This document shows, piece after piece, positions 7,520 through 15,526 of a DNA stretch of 44,140 bases. How positions within the stretch are numbered: the first letter of the stretch is position 1; every line of letters starts with the position of its first letter. The notes beneath the pieces were generated by a model. That model was given only the letters and a program-made list of their open reading frames with translations, was not told where the DNA came from and did not search any database. The stretch is from an uncultured Acidimicrobiales bacterium (lineage in GTDB: Bacteria > Actinomycetota > Acidimicrobiia > Acidimicrobiales > SZUA-35), in assembly GCA_937958015.1 (NCBI GenBank), contig CALGOA010000216.1, positions 1 to 44,140 of the forward strand, in the 5' to 3' direction. A program made the translations under genes and the position numbers.

Positions 7520-8940
7520 GACCGAACCAACCTGGGCTGAAGTGCGCTACGACTTCTGCTTTGCAGAGCGCCGACCCACACGCCAGCTCCGTAGGAAAGA
7601 TCGTCAACCGCTGCGATAGGAGCGTGGTTGCGATGTGTCATCACTCGTTCGGCCAGCCACAGGACCATCACCAGGCTCGCTCGTCGTCGTAGCCGTCCCG
7701 AGAGCCCTTGGCCCATGAGAAACGCAGTGAGCGGCCATAGGGCCCGCCCTGCGGATCGCACGAACCATCGACCGGCGGTCAGGTTGGTTCGAAGCGCCTC
7801 GGAGGCGCCCAGCGACCCGGCGGTCGGGTAGTTGTCCAGCGCATCCTGAAATCGTCGCGCCATCGTCCGTGAGTCACCGGCGAGGCACGCGGCGGCTGCG
7901 ACGACAGACAACGACGCTGGCAGGGTTCCAAGTCCGGCTATAGCCAGCGCAGTTGCCGTTCGCAGCTCCAGCGGTGCGATGAGATCGCCATGGCGGCGAC
8001 CCAGCGGCCCGGCCGCAGTGCCGTAGCTGAAGCGTTGCCGGGCGAACGACCGCAGGTCCGGGCGGGGCGGATGGGATGCGCTCAGATCCGCATCGAAGAT
8101 AACGGTCTGGCCAGCCCCAGCGGCTCGCCAGACGAGATCGACATCTTCACCGAAACGAAGGTCGGGATCGAAACCCCCTATCGATTGAATCGCCGCCCGA
8201 TCGAGCGCCACCACCGTGCTCGGCACATAGGGGACGCCCTGAGTGGGTCCGACCACACGAGCACCGCTTCGTTGTCCCGAAAGAGCACCGAGGTCGAGAG
8301 CCGAGTTGTCCCGTTCGTACTGCGAGATCGCGGTAGCGGCGGCGCTGGAGATGATTCTTGGCGCCGCCACACTGGCCCCCGAACGGATCCAGTCATACAG
8401 CACATCAAGGGTGTCGACCTCGACAGCGACCCCGGCATCGATGCAGATGGCAACCGGCGCATGGCCGGCCGCAAGTCCGGTGTTTCTCGCGGCGCCCGGG
8501 CCCCTGTTGCCGCCGTGGTCTATCACCCGGATGCGGTCGGATGAGGGCTGGACGAGGTCTCGAAGAGAGCGCCGCTCCGCCGGATCGCTACCGTCATCGA
8601 CGATGATGACTCGGGCATCGCGGTGACGTTCGCCGGACAGCAATGGCTGCAATGCGTCGAGTGTGGCAGCGATACCGGCCGCGTCGTTGAAGTGGGGGAT
8701 CACGATGTCGTAGTGGCGGTCGACGGCTGGTTCGGGGCGGGAAAGGGCGAGGAAACCTCGCTGCTCGAGTCGTGTGCGCAATCGTCCGTCGTCATCGGTC
8801 GGTCGATTGTGGCGCAGTACGGCTCGAGCCGCGTCTGCGCCCCGGGCCGACAACCTCAGGAGCCGGGGCGGCGAACCACCGAAGAGGATGCGGCCATGGT
8901 CGAGCAGCCGTAGGTGGCCGCCGGTTTCAGGCGAGGACAC
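7489..8940 (-). CDS. mftF: Mycofactocin glycosyltransferase MftF
   Basis: MftF is a family 2 glycosyltransferase that adds the oligoglucose chain to premycofactocin, a peptide-derived redox cofactor. The N-terminal block LRLLDHGRILFGGSPPRLLRLS is characteristic of MftF. Then come the GT2 fold, YDIVIPHFNDAAGI, IIVDDGSDP, the GNRGPGAARNTGL segment and FGEDVDLVWRA, and a hydrophobic C-terminal third that suggests membrane association. Start choice: GTG 8940 overlaps the VWA stop by 14 bases and leaves the usual short lead before the first motif; ATG 8973 would add 11 residues. It is the last gene of the operon mftE-moxR-vwa-mftF, and its 3' end overlaps the NYN gene end by 31 bp. Confidence 0.85.
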   Translation of the reverse strand: MSSPETGGHLRLLDHGRILFGGSPPRLLRLSARGADAARAVLRHNRPTDDDGRLRTRLEQRGFLALSRPEPAVDRHYDIVIPHFNDAAGIAATLDALQPLLSGERHRDARVIIVDDGSDPAERRSLRDLVQPSSDRIRVIDHGGNRGPGAARNTGLAAGHAPVAICIDAGVAVEVDTLDVLYDWIRSGASVAAPRIISSAAATAISQYERDNSALDLGALSGQRSGARVVGPTQGVPYVPSTVVALDRAAIQSIGGFDPDLRFGEDVDLVWRAAGAGQTVIFDADLSASHPPRPDLRSFARQRFSYGTAAGPLGRRHGDLIAPLELRTATALAIAGLGTLPASLSVVAAAACLAGDSRTMARRFQDALDNYPTAGSLGASEALRTNLTAGRWFVRSAGRALWPLTAFLMGQGLSGRLRRRASLVMVLWLAERVMTHRNHAPIAAVDDLSYGAGVWVGALQSRSRSALQPRLVRSQGAMKRSRS

Positions 8941-9817
8941 TGCGGAGGGTGCCGACAAGGCTGGACGGGCCATCGAGCAGACCCATTCGGGCGCCTGCGC
9001 TTCGTGACAACACATCGGCATGACGGGCCTCGTCACTGGGGGCCAGGATGATCAGCTCGTCGAGGGCTCGAGCGCCCGGGACCGGGTCCCGTCCGGCCGT
9101 CACCTCAGCGTCCGACAGCAGAACCGTGACCTTCCGCTGAGCGGTCGACCGAGCCAATTGTCGACCGGCGGCTTTCAGCGCCAATGCCACGTCGGTTGTG
9201 CCGTGACCGCGAAGGCTCAGCACGTCACCAACGACGGCATCGATATCCCGCTTCTCATTCAGCGCCTTGATCTCGATCACGCGATCGCTGAAGGTGAGCA
9301 CGGCCAATTCGACCGGTGCCCGATAACTACAGGCTGCCGCGGCGAGCGCGGCGGCCGCCAGTCGTTCACCGTTCATGGAGCCGGATCGGTCGATGAGTAG
9401 ACACACCGACGTAGATGGTCGTTGCCAGCCGGTCGCCGTCAGATCGTCCAGCGAGACCGGTCTCCGATCCGCTCGAGCGCCCACGATGGCGTCCATGCTC
9501 TCGTCGATATCGAGATCGGTACGATCGACCGAGGCAGGCATTCGAACCAGGCGACCAGTGCCGCGGCTACGGGCCGGCCCGATTCGAGCCAGGTCGAGGA
9601 CCAGTCGACTGGCAAGCTGCTTGGCCAGTCGAGCCAGATCCCGATCGGTGGCCTGGGCCATGGCGGCGAGCATCGTCAGAGCTTCGTCTGGGTCTTCTTC
9701 CATTAACTCGTCGAATGCGACTATATCGATCGAACCAACGTCGGGAGAAATGTCGCTGAACCGCTCGTTGCGGTCGAGGTCGCGGCGGCTTTGGGTTCGT
9801 CTCGCCTGATCCACCAT
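8927..9817 (-). CDS. VWA domain protein, MoxR partner, in mycofactocin operon
   Basis: A 296-residue protein. The first about 130 residues are charged and helical (EDPDEALTMLAAMAQATDRD, LARLAKQLASRLVLDLARIG). A von Willebrand A domain follows with an intact MIDAS: DRSGSM (D143-M148), the Thr of GHGTTD (about 206-209) and LSDAE. VWA proteins of this kind work with MoxR-type AAA+ ATPases as chaperones that activate or load cofactors into enzymes (NorQ/NorD and CbbQ/CbbO are the studied cases). Here it lies between a MoxR ATPase and mftF, so the likely client is part of mycofactocin metabolism or a mycofactocin-using dehydrogenase; that is inference. I recall the family names MadB/MadC for a similar ATPase/VWA pair, but cannot confirm this is that pair. 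The gap to the MoxR gene is 62 bp. Confidence 0.8.
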   Translation of the reverse strand: MVDQARRTQSRRDLDRNERFSDISPDVGSIDIVAFDELMEEDPDEALTMLAAMAQATDRDLARLAKQLASRLVLDLARIGPARSRGTGRLVRMPASVDRTDLDIDESMDAIVGARADRRPVSLDDLTATGWQRPSTSVCLLIDRSGSMNGERLAAAALAAAACSYRAPVELAVLTFSDRVIEIKALNEKRDIDAVVGDVLSLRGHGTTDVALALKAAGRQLARSTAQRKVTVLLSDAEVTAGRDPVPGARALDELIILAPSDEARHADVLSRSAGARMGLLDGPSSLVGTLRSVLA

Positions 9818-9879
9818 GGCGTTATCGGCATCGTCGCCTTCGAGGATCCGATCGTCCTCGTCGCCCGGGGAGGCGCCCG

Positions 9880-10896
9880 CTACACCCGTTGGTGCGGGAG
9901 GGTGGCCGTCATCGGACGGCCCTTCGCTTTTCCCGAATCGTCACTCTCTCCGGGATCGCCATCGCTCTGTTCCGACTCCTCGGGTTCGGTCAGCGGAAAC
10001 GCCTGATCGAACAGTTCGGTGATGATGTCCTCGGGCGTTCGAGTCACGCCATCTTGCACCTGCACCCGGCCGCTCAGGGCGCAGAGGGCGGCGTCCAGTC
10101 GCACCTCGCGGGTATCGGCACCGGGGCCCCGCAACATTTCCAATTGGGCTGCGAGCAGCACGAGGTCGATGGCGCCTCGAACCGACGAGCCGACGCGAAG
10201 ATCGGGATGGGAACGGGTCGAGCGGACCAGTGCAACACTCCGAGCGACGAGGTCGGGATCGTCGTCGGTGGTGCGCGAGGCGATCGACTGCTCGTCGGAT
10301 TCGGATTGGTAGTCCATCGCCACCCGGCACACCCGGTCGTAGATCGCGCCCGAGATGCGGGCGGTGCCCACCGCGTCGAACGGGTTCATCGCTGCGACGA
10401 ATCGAAAGTCCGGATGGGCCTCGACCCGTCCGAGTCGGGGAATCGTCAGTTCGCCCTCGCTCATCACCGTGACCAGAAGATTCAGTGTTTCCTCGGGGAT
10501 CCGGTTGATCTCCTCGAGGTAGAGCACGTGTCCCTCCATCAGGGCCCGGGTCAGGGGTCCGTCGATCCAGATGTCCCGCACGTACCCGGCTTCCAACACC
10601 TGGGCCGGGTCGAAATGACCGCTCAGTCGGGCGGGGGTGAGATCGGCGTTGCCCTCGCAGAACTCCATGCCCTGACCGGATCCCTCGGCGATCGAGCGCA
10701 GCAGCGTGGACTTGCCGGTTCCCGGCGGACCTTCGAGCAGGAGATGCCGACCCGACATCAGCGCCGCAACAACAACCTCGATCTCGCGCCGGCGACCAAC
10801 TACCGAATCGGCGAGTTGTTCCACCGTGTGTGGGCCGTAGTGCGATCCGTTCCCCGCATGCATGGTGCGACCGTAGTTGGTCACCTGTCGCTCCAT
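9880..10896 (-). CDS. MoxR-family AAA+ ATPase in mycofactocin operon
   Basis: A 338-residue AAA+ ATPase with Walker A GPPGTGKS (56-63), Walker B VLYLEEINRIPEE (from 124), sensor-1-like FVAAMNPFD and a C-terminal helical lid. The last about 40 residues are an Asp/Glu/Ser-rich tail. MoxR ATPases remodel or activate metal- and cofactor-containing enzymes with a VWA partner, which here is the next gene. The ATG at 10896 overlaps the mftE stop by 16 bases. An in-frame GTG at 10884 would instead give a GTGA 4-base overlap, so translational coupling to mftE is likely with either start. Its placement between two mycofactocin genes is the notable point. Confidence 0.85.
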   Translation of the reverse strand: MERQVTNYGRTMHAGNGSHYGPHTVEQLADSVVGRRREIEVVVAALMSGRHLLLEGPPGTGKSTLLRSIAEGSGQGMEFCEGNADLTPARLSGHFDPAQVLEAGYVRDIWIDGPLTRALMEGHVLYLEEINRIPEETLNLLVTVMSEGELTIPRLGRVEAHPDFRFVAAMNPFDAVGTARISGAIYDRVCRVAMDYQSESDEQSIASRTTDDDPDLVARSVALVRSTRSHPDLRVGSSVRGAIDLVLLAAQLEMLRGPGADTREVRLDAALCALSGRVQVQDGVTRTPEDIITELFDQAFPLTEPEESEQSDGDPGESDDSGKAKGRPMTATLPHQRV

Positions 10897-11567
10897 GAAG
10901 CCGGGATCTGGGCGATGGCGTACTCGGCCAGCTTGCCCAGCAACCGTGCGCCCTCTGCCGCCGATGCTCCAGCGGGGTCGCCGAGCACCCCGTTGGGAGA
11001 GACCGCCTTGATGCCTCGCTCCCGCAATTCATCAATCAGGTCCGAGATTGGTTCGGCCCGGCCTGCGGTCGCCACGTCCATATTCACTCGATCGGCTGCG
11101 AGGTGCAGCATGATCGACGTCTCGGTGCGGCCGGCGTGAGCATCGGACCCTTCGATCATGGGCAGGATCGCAATCACCCGATCCCCTTCTGATCGCAGGA
11201 TTGGGATCGCCGATGCGAGGGCGGACCGGTTGCCGGCGTGTCCGCTGAGAAACACCACCGGACCCGACCATTCCCGGATCGATCGACCCAGTTCAACGAC
11301 GATGGCACTGAGGACGTCGTTGCCGACACTCATCGTTCCGTCGAACCCGGCGTGTTCGCCGCTGGCCCCGAAATTCACGACCGGTGCCACCAACACGGGC
11401 CTCACACCGCGATCGTTCAGACGGGCGGAAAGTTCATCGGCCCAGGCTGCTGCGATTCGGCTGTCGGTGTCCAGGGGAAGGTGGGGTCCGTGCTGCTCGG
11501 TCGCCCCCAACGGGATGACGACGAGTGGCCGTGAAGGCACGTCGGTGGTGAAGGCATCGCCCAGCAT
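10881..11567 (-). CDS. mftE: Mycofactocin peptidase MftE (creatininase family)
   Basis: MftE is a metal-dependent amidohydrolase of the creatininase family. It releases the C-terminal Val-Tyr-derived unit (AHDP) from the MftC-modified MftA peptide. The 228-residue product shows the family metal motifs: IPLGATEQHGPHLPLDTD (Glu, His, Asp ligands, residues about 19-36), SGHAGNRSAL and DAHAGRTETS. The call of MftE over a general creatininase rests on these motifs together with mftF in the same operon. It is the first gene of the minus-strand operon and is divergent from the carboxyltransferase gene with only 36 bp between starts. mftA, mftB, mftC and mftD are not in this window. Confidence 0.8.
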   Translation of the reverse strand: MLGDAFTTDVPSRPLVVIPLGATEQHGPHLPLDTDSRIAAAWADELSARLNDRGVRPVLVAPVVNFGASGEHAGFDGTMSVGNDVLSAIVVELGRSIREWSGPVVFLSGHAGNRSALASAIPILRSEGDRVIAILPMIEGSDAHAGRTETSIMLHLAADRVNMDVATAGRAEPISDLIDELRERGIKAVSPNGVLGDPAGASAAEGARLLGKLAEYAIAQIPASWSDR

Positions 11568-11603
11568 CCAACCATTCTCGCCGTATCGCCTCCCAATCGA
11601 TCA

Positions 11604-13031
11604 ATGATGCGATACAAACGTGTGATGGCACTCGGTGGTGTTGAGGTTGGAGCGGGCTCGGTTGGCAACGATGCCGGCGAGGGGGATGGTGCTGTCATCG
11701 ACCTGCGCGCCGCCATGAACGCCCGGTCGTCCGCTCGCGTGATCTCGGTTGAGGATCGCCGCTTCATGCGGGTATCACTCCACGGATCCCGTGCCGGCGA
11801 CACCATCAGCCAGGCCGATTGCACCGTCGTCGAGGCCGGTTTGCGAACCGCTCGTGAGCAGCGACTTCCAGTGATCGGCCACATCGTGGCGGCCGGTCCC
11901 GACGTTTCCGAAGGTCTGGCCCCGTCGGTTGCGTGGAGTCGGATCGCCAAGGAGATCGTGCGCTGCAGCGGCGTCATTCCGGTGATGCTCGTCGTCGATG
12001 GGCCCGTCCTTTCGGGTCCCTCATTTCTGCTGGGCCTCGCCGACGTCGTGGTGTTCACCGAAGATGCTTACTCCTACCTGTCCGGTCCTCGCATGGTGCG
12101 TGACTTCACCGGAACCCAGATCAGCGGAGATGAGCTTGGCGGCGCCGGGGTCCATCAGCGCAGCAGTGGACTGGCGTCGGCAGTGGTCGAAACCGCAGCC
12201 GACGGCGAGGACTACCTACTCGAGGTTCTGTCGTATCTCCCCGACGATGTCGACAGCCTCCCGGCCTCAATCGAAACCGACGACCCGATCGACCGGCCTA
12301 CCGCCGAGGCGGGTGAACTTCTTCCGACGACGGCGACGGGCAGTTATGACGTTCGCGACATCATCACCGAAGTGGTCGACGACGGCGTGTTCACCGAACT
12401 TCGGGCCCAGTGGGCACCAAACATCGTGACCGGCTTTGCCTCGATCGGCGGCTCGCCCGTGGGCATCGTGGCCAATCAGACCCAATCGATGGCGGGCAGT
12501 ATCGACATCTCCGCCAGTCAGAAGGGTGCCCGTTTCGTCGGGTTCTGCGATGCGTTCAACGTCCCGCTCCTCACGATGGTGGACACCAGCGGTTTCCTCC
12601 CCGGCAAGGATCTCGAATGGCGGGGGATGATCCGTCACGGTGCTCAACTGGCCTTTGCCTACGCCCGGGCAACCGTGCCCCGGATCGGCCTGATTCTGCG
12701 GAAGTCCTACGGCGGCGCGTACATCGTTATGGACTCGGTCAACATGGGCAACGACGTGATGCTCGCCTGGCCCACGGCCGAAGTGGCGGTCATGGGCGCC
12801 AAGGGCGCGGTCGAGATTCTTCACCGTGGAGCTTCTGAAGAAGAAAAAGCGGAGCAGGTCGCCACGTATGAGGCGACCTACCTCACCCCGTATCCAGCCG
12901 CTGAGCGGGGGAGTATCACCGCCGTCGTCGAGCCCGAGTTCACCCGGTTCGAAGTGGCCAGCGCCCTACAGATGCTGGGCAGCAAGCGGGAGAAGCTCCG
13001 CCCCCGGCGTCACGACAACATTCCGCTGTAG
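11604..13031 (+). CDS. Acyl-CoA carboxyltransferase (PccB/AccD-like), divergent N-terminal half
   Basis: A 475-residue carboxyltransferase subunit of the biotin-dependent acyl-CoA carboxylase family, about 40-60 residues shorter than usual. The C-terminal half is canonical: VANQTQSMAGSIDISASQKG, VDTSGFLPGKDLEWRGMIRH, RKSYGGAYIVMDS, AWPTAEVAVMGAKGAVEIL. The N-terminal half keeps the length and the SGPRMVRDFTGTQIS / ELGGAGVHQRSSG landmarks. However, its acyl-CoA and oxyanion motifs are altered: AAGPDVSEGL replaces the GGARIQEG type, and DGPVLSGPSFLLG replaces GPCAGGAVYSPA. No biotin carboxylase or carrier gene is in the window, so a partner must be elsewhere. Alternative starts at 11625 or around residue 38 are possible. 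Confidence 0.8.
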   Translation: MMRYKRVMALGGVEVGAGSVGNDAGEGDGAVIDLRAAMNARSSARVISVEDRRFMRVSLHGSRAGDTISQADCTVVEAGLRTAREQRLPVIGHIVAAGPDVSEGLAPSVAWSRIAKEIVRCSGVIPVMLVVDGPVLSGPSFLLGLADVVVFTEDAYSYLSGPRMVRDFTGTQISGDELGGAGVHQRSSGLASAVVETAADGEDYLLEVLSYLPDDVDSLPASIETDDPIDRPTAEAGELLPTTATGSYDVRDIITEVVDDGVFTELRAQWAPNIVTGFASIGGSPVGIVANQTQSMAGSIDISASQKGARFVGFCDAFNVPLLTMVDTSGFLPGKDLEWRGMIRHGAQLAFAYARATVPRIGLILRKSYGGAYIVMDSVNMGNDVMLAWPTAEVAVMGAKGAVEILHRGASEEEKAEQVATYEATYLTPYPAAERGSITAVVEPEFTRFEVASALQMLGSKREKLRPRRHDNIPL

Positions 13032-13055
13032 CCCTGGACGCGGCGTGAAAAGGAA

Positions 13056-13127
13056 GAAAGCCGATCGCTCAGCGACCGGCTTTCAGACGCCGATTCTGGA
13101 AAGGGGGAAACCGACTCGGCGTCTTTT
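13056..13127. terminator. Twin terminator hairpins between convergent genes
   Basis: Hairpin 1 pairs GAAAGCCG (13056-13063) with CGGCTTTC (13077-13084), extended inside by TCGCT/AGCGA. Hairpin 2 pairs AGACGCCG (13085-13092) with CGGCGTCT (13117-13124) and is followed by TTT, fitting a terminator for the plus-strand carboxyltransferase gene. Two further small stems, TGCATC/GATGCA (13131-13151) and GATATG/CATATC (13196-13217), lie before the end of the convergent HAD/PlsC gene. Confidence 0.65.
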
Positions 13128-13263
13128 AGTTGCATCAAAGGGGGAGATGCACTAGGGAGATCCTACTTCAACCGTCCATATCTGAACAGTCGCGCGATAT
13201 GTGAAAGCTGTCATATCGGGTACCGCTGTCGGTTGAGGCCCCAAAATGCGCCTCGCGGCGGAC

Positions 13264-14634
13264 TCAGGACGGCAGGGTTCGAGCCAATTCGGCCGCAGTC
13301 GGTTCACGGCGCTCGCGGGCTTCGGGAGGCAGAAGATCGACGATCTTGTCCATCAGCACTGCCGTTTCGGCCTCGATATCGGTTGTCTGCGGGTGATACG
13401 GCACTCCGATCCGTACCTGCACGACCGGTGGATCGGCCAGATTCAGCATGAACGGCAGCTTGCGATTCCTGGGCCACGCCAGTTCTGTAGACCAAAGGCC
13501 GACGGGGACGATCGGGGCTCCCGAATCGAGGGCCAGGTTCACGGCTCCGAATCGGCCCTTCAACTCGGGGTCGAAGAAGTCGTGCCCACGAGGGATCGTT
13601 CCCTGGGGAAACACTGCGACCACTTCACCGGCGCGAAGGGCTCGGGCGGCCTCGCCCATCGGATCTCCACTTCGGTTCTCTCGATCGACGCGAATGGCAC
13701 CCATCGCCTGTGCGATCGGCCCCACCACTGGCGCATCAGTTACTTCCTTCTTTGCGAGGAAACGAACGGGTCGGTCCACCCGGCTCACGGCCTGGCCCAG
13801 AACGAGCGGGTCGATGTAGCTGCGATGGTTCGATGCCAGCAGCACGCCCGAAACGTCGCTGAGGGAGGCGAGTCCCTCTACATCGATGCGGATCCACGGA
13901 AGGAACTCGGGTCGGACTAGCTCGGCCATGACCCGCTGGGGCTCGATTCCCAGCGGTTTGGGCACGCCCGGCGGAGCGGTGAAGTACAGGACGGGCCAAC
14001 CGCTGAGTTTGGTGAATGCCCACAGTCGCGGGTCGGGGTTCACCGCGGTTGGGTAACCCACCATTCTGAGCATTGGCAGGTCGAAGATGCTGTCGGAGTA
14101 GGCGTAGCAGTCTGCGGGTTCGATCAGGTTCGCCCGACACCAGGCGGCGACCGAACGGGACTTGCCCCGATTCCAGACGAACTCCCCATCGACCGTGCCG
14201 TTGTAGGTGGTGCCATCGGTTGAGCGGTACTTCGTGGCCAGAACATCGTCGAGCCCGAGGAGGTCGGCGAAGGGTTTGACGACCTCGTAGGGGGTGGTGG
14301 TTGCCAGCACGACCTTGCGGCCGGCGGCTCGGTGGTCGGCGATCAGTTCCCGGGCGAACGGTTCGACCGCGTCGACCAGGGCAGGTGCCACCCGTTGCCC
14401 CGCCGCGCGCACGGCATCGACCGACCATCCTTTGGTAGCACGAACACCAAGCCGGGTGAGCGCCATCGACGGCAGGGTTTCCCCGATCACGTTGAAGACA
14501 CCGAACAGGATGCTTTCGCCCCGAATCGGCTTCTCGGGCAGGACGCCTTCGGCCCGCATCGCCGCCGAAATCAGCGGCCCGCTCGCCCCCTGGAGCAGGG
14601 TCCGATCAAGATCAAAGAACGCAGCTCCAGCCAT
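13264..14634 (-). CDS. HAD-IB hydrolase / 1-acylglycerol-3-phosphate acyltransferase fusion
   Basis: A 456-residue bifunctional protein. The N-terminal HAD-IB phosphatase-like domain starts AAFFDLDRTLL (nucleophile DxD at the start), with YSDSIFDLPML later. The PlsC-like acyltransferase domain from about residue 250 has the NHRSYID (H-x4-D) motif and FPQGTIPRG. The fusion is known in actinobacteria, including mycobacteria, and makes phosphatidic acid or a related acyl glycerolipid at the membrane; the HAD part's substrate is unknown. The start is ATG 14634; a TTG two codons upstream is less likely. It is convergent with the carboxyltransferase gene, and its upstream side borders the inverted-repeat element. 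Confidence 0.88.
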   Translation of the reverse strand: MAGAAFFDLDRTLLQGASGPLISAAMRAEGVLPEKPIRGESILFGVFNVIGETLPSMALTRLGVRATKGWSVDAVRAAGQRVAPALVDAVEPFARELIADHRAAGRKVVLATTTPYEVVKPFADLLGLDDVLATKYRSTDGTTYNGTVDGEFVWNRGKSRSVAAWCRANLIEPADCYAYSDSIFDLPMLRMVGYPTAVNPDPRLWAFTKLSGWPVLYFTAPPGVPKPLGIEPQRVMAELVRPEFLPWIRIDVEGLASLSDVSGVLLASNHRSYIDPLVLGQAVSRVDRPVRFLAKKEVTDAPVVGPIAQAMGAIRVDRENRSGDPMGEAARALRAGEVVAVFPQGTIPRGHDFFDPELKGRFGAVNLALDSGAPIVPVGLWSTELAWPRNRKLPFMLNLADPPVVQVRIGVPYHPQTTDIEAETAVLMDKIVDLLPPEARERREPTAAELARTLPS

Positions 14635-14694
14635 ACCCAAAACCTATCGGCTGGATGCTTCTCGCCTCCAGGGGTGGCGAGGGCCGACTTACGT

Positions 14695-15234
14695 GCTGGC
14701 TCCGAGAGTGTTGTCCTCATCAGGCAGGTGGGTAGACCGATTGCGTTTGTTTAGGGGCTGGTTCCGTGGGTGTTGTCCTCATCAGGCAGGGTGGGTAGAC
14801 CGATTGTGTCTACTCACGGGCTGGTTCCGAGGGTGTTGTCCTCATCAGGCACCCTGCTATTCCCTCCGGGGGCCGTTCCGCCGGCCACAGAGGCCTCGGC
14901 TTCGCCGTGACACTAACCGCTCGTCTCGCTTCCCGGTTTCACACAGCAACGCGCTCACCCCTCCGGGAGGACAAGGGTGGTGCTGTGGTGGCCTGCCGGC
15001 CCGAGGCGAGGGCTGGATTGTTTGGACCGGTAGGTCTGACGGAGCGCATTGTGGAATGCCCGGAGGCTGCGCCTCCGTGGCGATGGAACGGCCCCCGGAG
15101 GGGCAAGCATCCCTGCCTGATGAGGCGCAATCGGTCTACCCAAAAGCGTGCGTTCACACAGACCCTTGGAGCCTGGCGAGAGTGAACGCAATCGGTTTAT
15201 CCACCTGCCTGATGAGGACAACACCCCTGGAGCC
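14695..15234. repeat. 540-bp nested inverted-repeat element, no coding sequence
   Basis: Outer arms 14698-14748 and 15184-15234 are inverted copies (about 46 of 51 positions match). The left side carries a tandem set of the same unit at 14695, 14757 and 14820 (62-63 bp period, sharing GTTGTCCTCATCAGGCA). Inner arms contain the perfect 18-base pair CCCTCCGGGGGCCGTTCC (14862-14879) and its complement (15085-15102). A further imperfect pairing is GCCACAGAGGC against GCCTCCGTGGC. The right arm lacks about 30 bases present on the left. GCGTTCAC/GTGAACGC (15150-15157/15182-15189) makes a side hairpin. There is no transposase, so this looks like a MITE-like or palindromic-repeat cluster. The rest of 14635-15526 holds one copy of the ~120-bp repeat and the regulator's promoter. 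Confidence 0.75.
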
Positions 15235-15388
15235 GCCTCGTTCCGTTGGAGGCGAGCGCAGGCAGGAAGCTGCCTCCGTGGAACGTGGCCGGAGCGACCC
15301 GACCTAGTCCGGGATCATGGAGCCCAGTGAACGCTCAGGATCGTGGGCGCGTTCGCCTCGTTCCGTTGGAGGCGAGCGCAGGCAAGAA
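15234..15388. repeat. Dispersed ~120-bp repeat, left copy
   Basis: The core, 15273-15338, contains AACGTGGCCGGAGCGACCCG followed by a shared stretch ending CAGTGAACGCTCAG, and recurs at 18758 and 18870. It is bracketed here by two identical hairpins, CGCCTC-gttccgttg-GAGGCG, at 15234-15254 and 15354-15374. GGCAG/CTGCC and CCGGA/TCCGG add smaller stems. No reading frame in it looks coding. Confidence 0.75.
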
Positions 15389-15486
15389 AGCGCAGTTTCG
15401 CGGTGGTTCACGCGGACGGTTCACACTTTCAGCAATCACTGAGAGGCGAACTCGGCGGTCGGGGAGGCGGAACCCTGGCTTCTGAG

Positions 15487-15510
15487 GGGTGTGAGCTGCA
15501 GCTCACACCC
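15487..15510. promoter_or_regulatory. Perfect 24-bp palindrome before the STAND regulator
   Basis: GGGTGTGAGCTG is followed directly by its exact reverse complement CAGCTCACACCC. The palindrome ends 16 bp before the ATG at 15527. The length and perfect symmetry fit a dimer-binding operator; a regulatory hairpin in the leader is the alternative. It argues against the GTG at 15491, which lies inside it, as the start codon. Confidence 0.6.
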
Positions 15511-15526
15511 AGCCTCGGTGATTCTC

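Noticed and set aside
7489-11604. mftA precursor peptide near mftE/mftF
   Set aside because: I looked in the gaps around and within the operon for a short ORF ending in a Val-Tyr motif and saw none; the gaps are too short or lack such a codon run.
14695-15234. Retron, IS element or CRISPR interpretation of the repeat cluster
   Set aside because: No reverse transcriptase, transposase or Cas gene nearby. Repeat units are tandem and inverted without unique spacers.
14294-15307. 337-residue ORF across the inverted-repeat element
   Set aside because: It starts antisense to the HAD/PlsC gene and then follows tandem repeats (repeated CCPHQA peptides), so it reflects repeats and not a protein.
15491-15526. 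GTG at 15491 as the start of the STAND regulator
   Set aside because: It lies inside the perfect palindrome and would add 12 residues (SCSSHPASVIL) unlike the family start; ATG 15527 is preferred.
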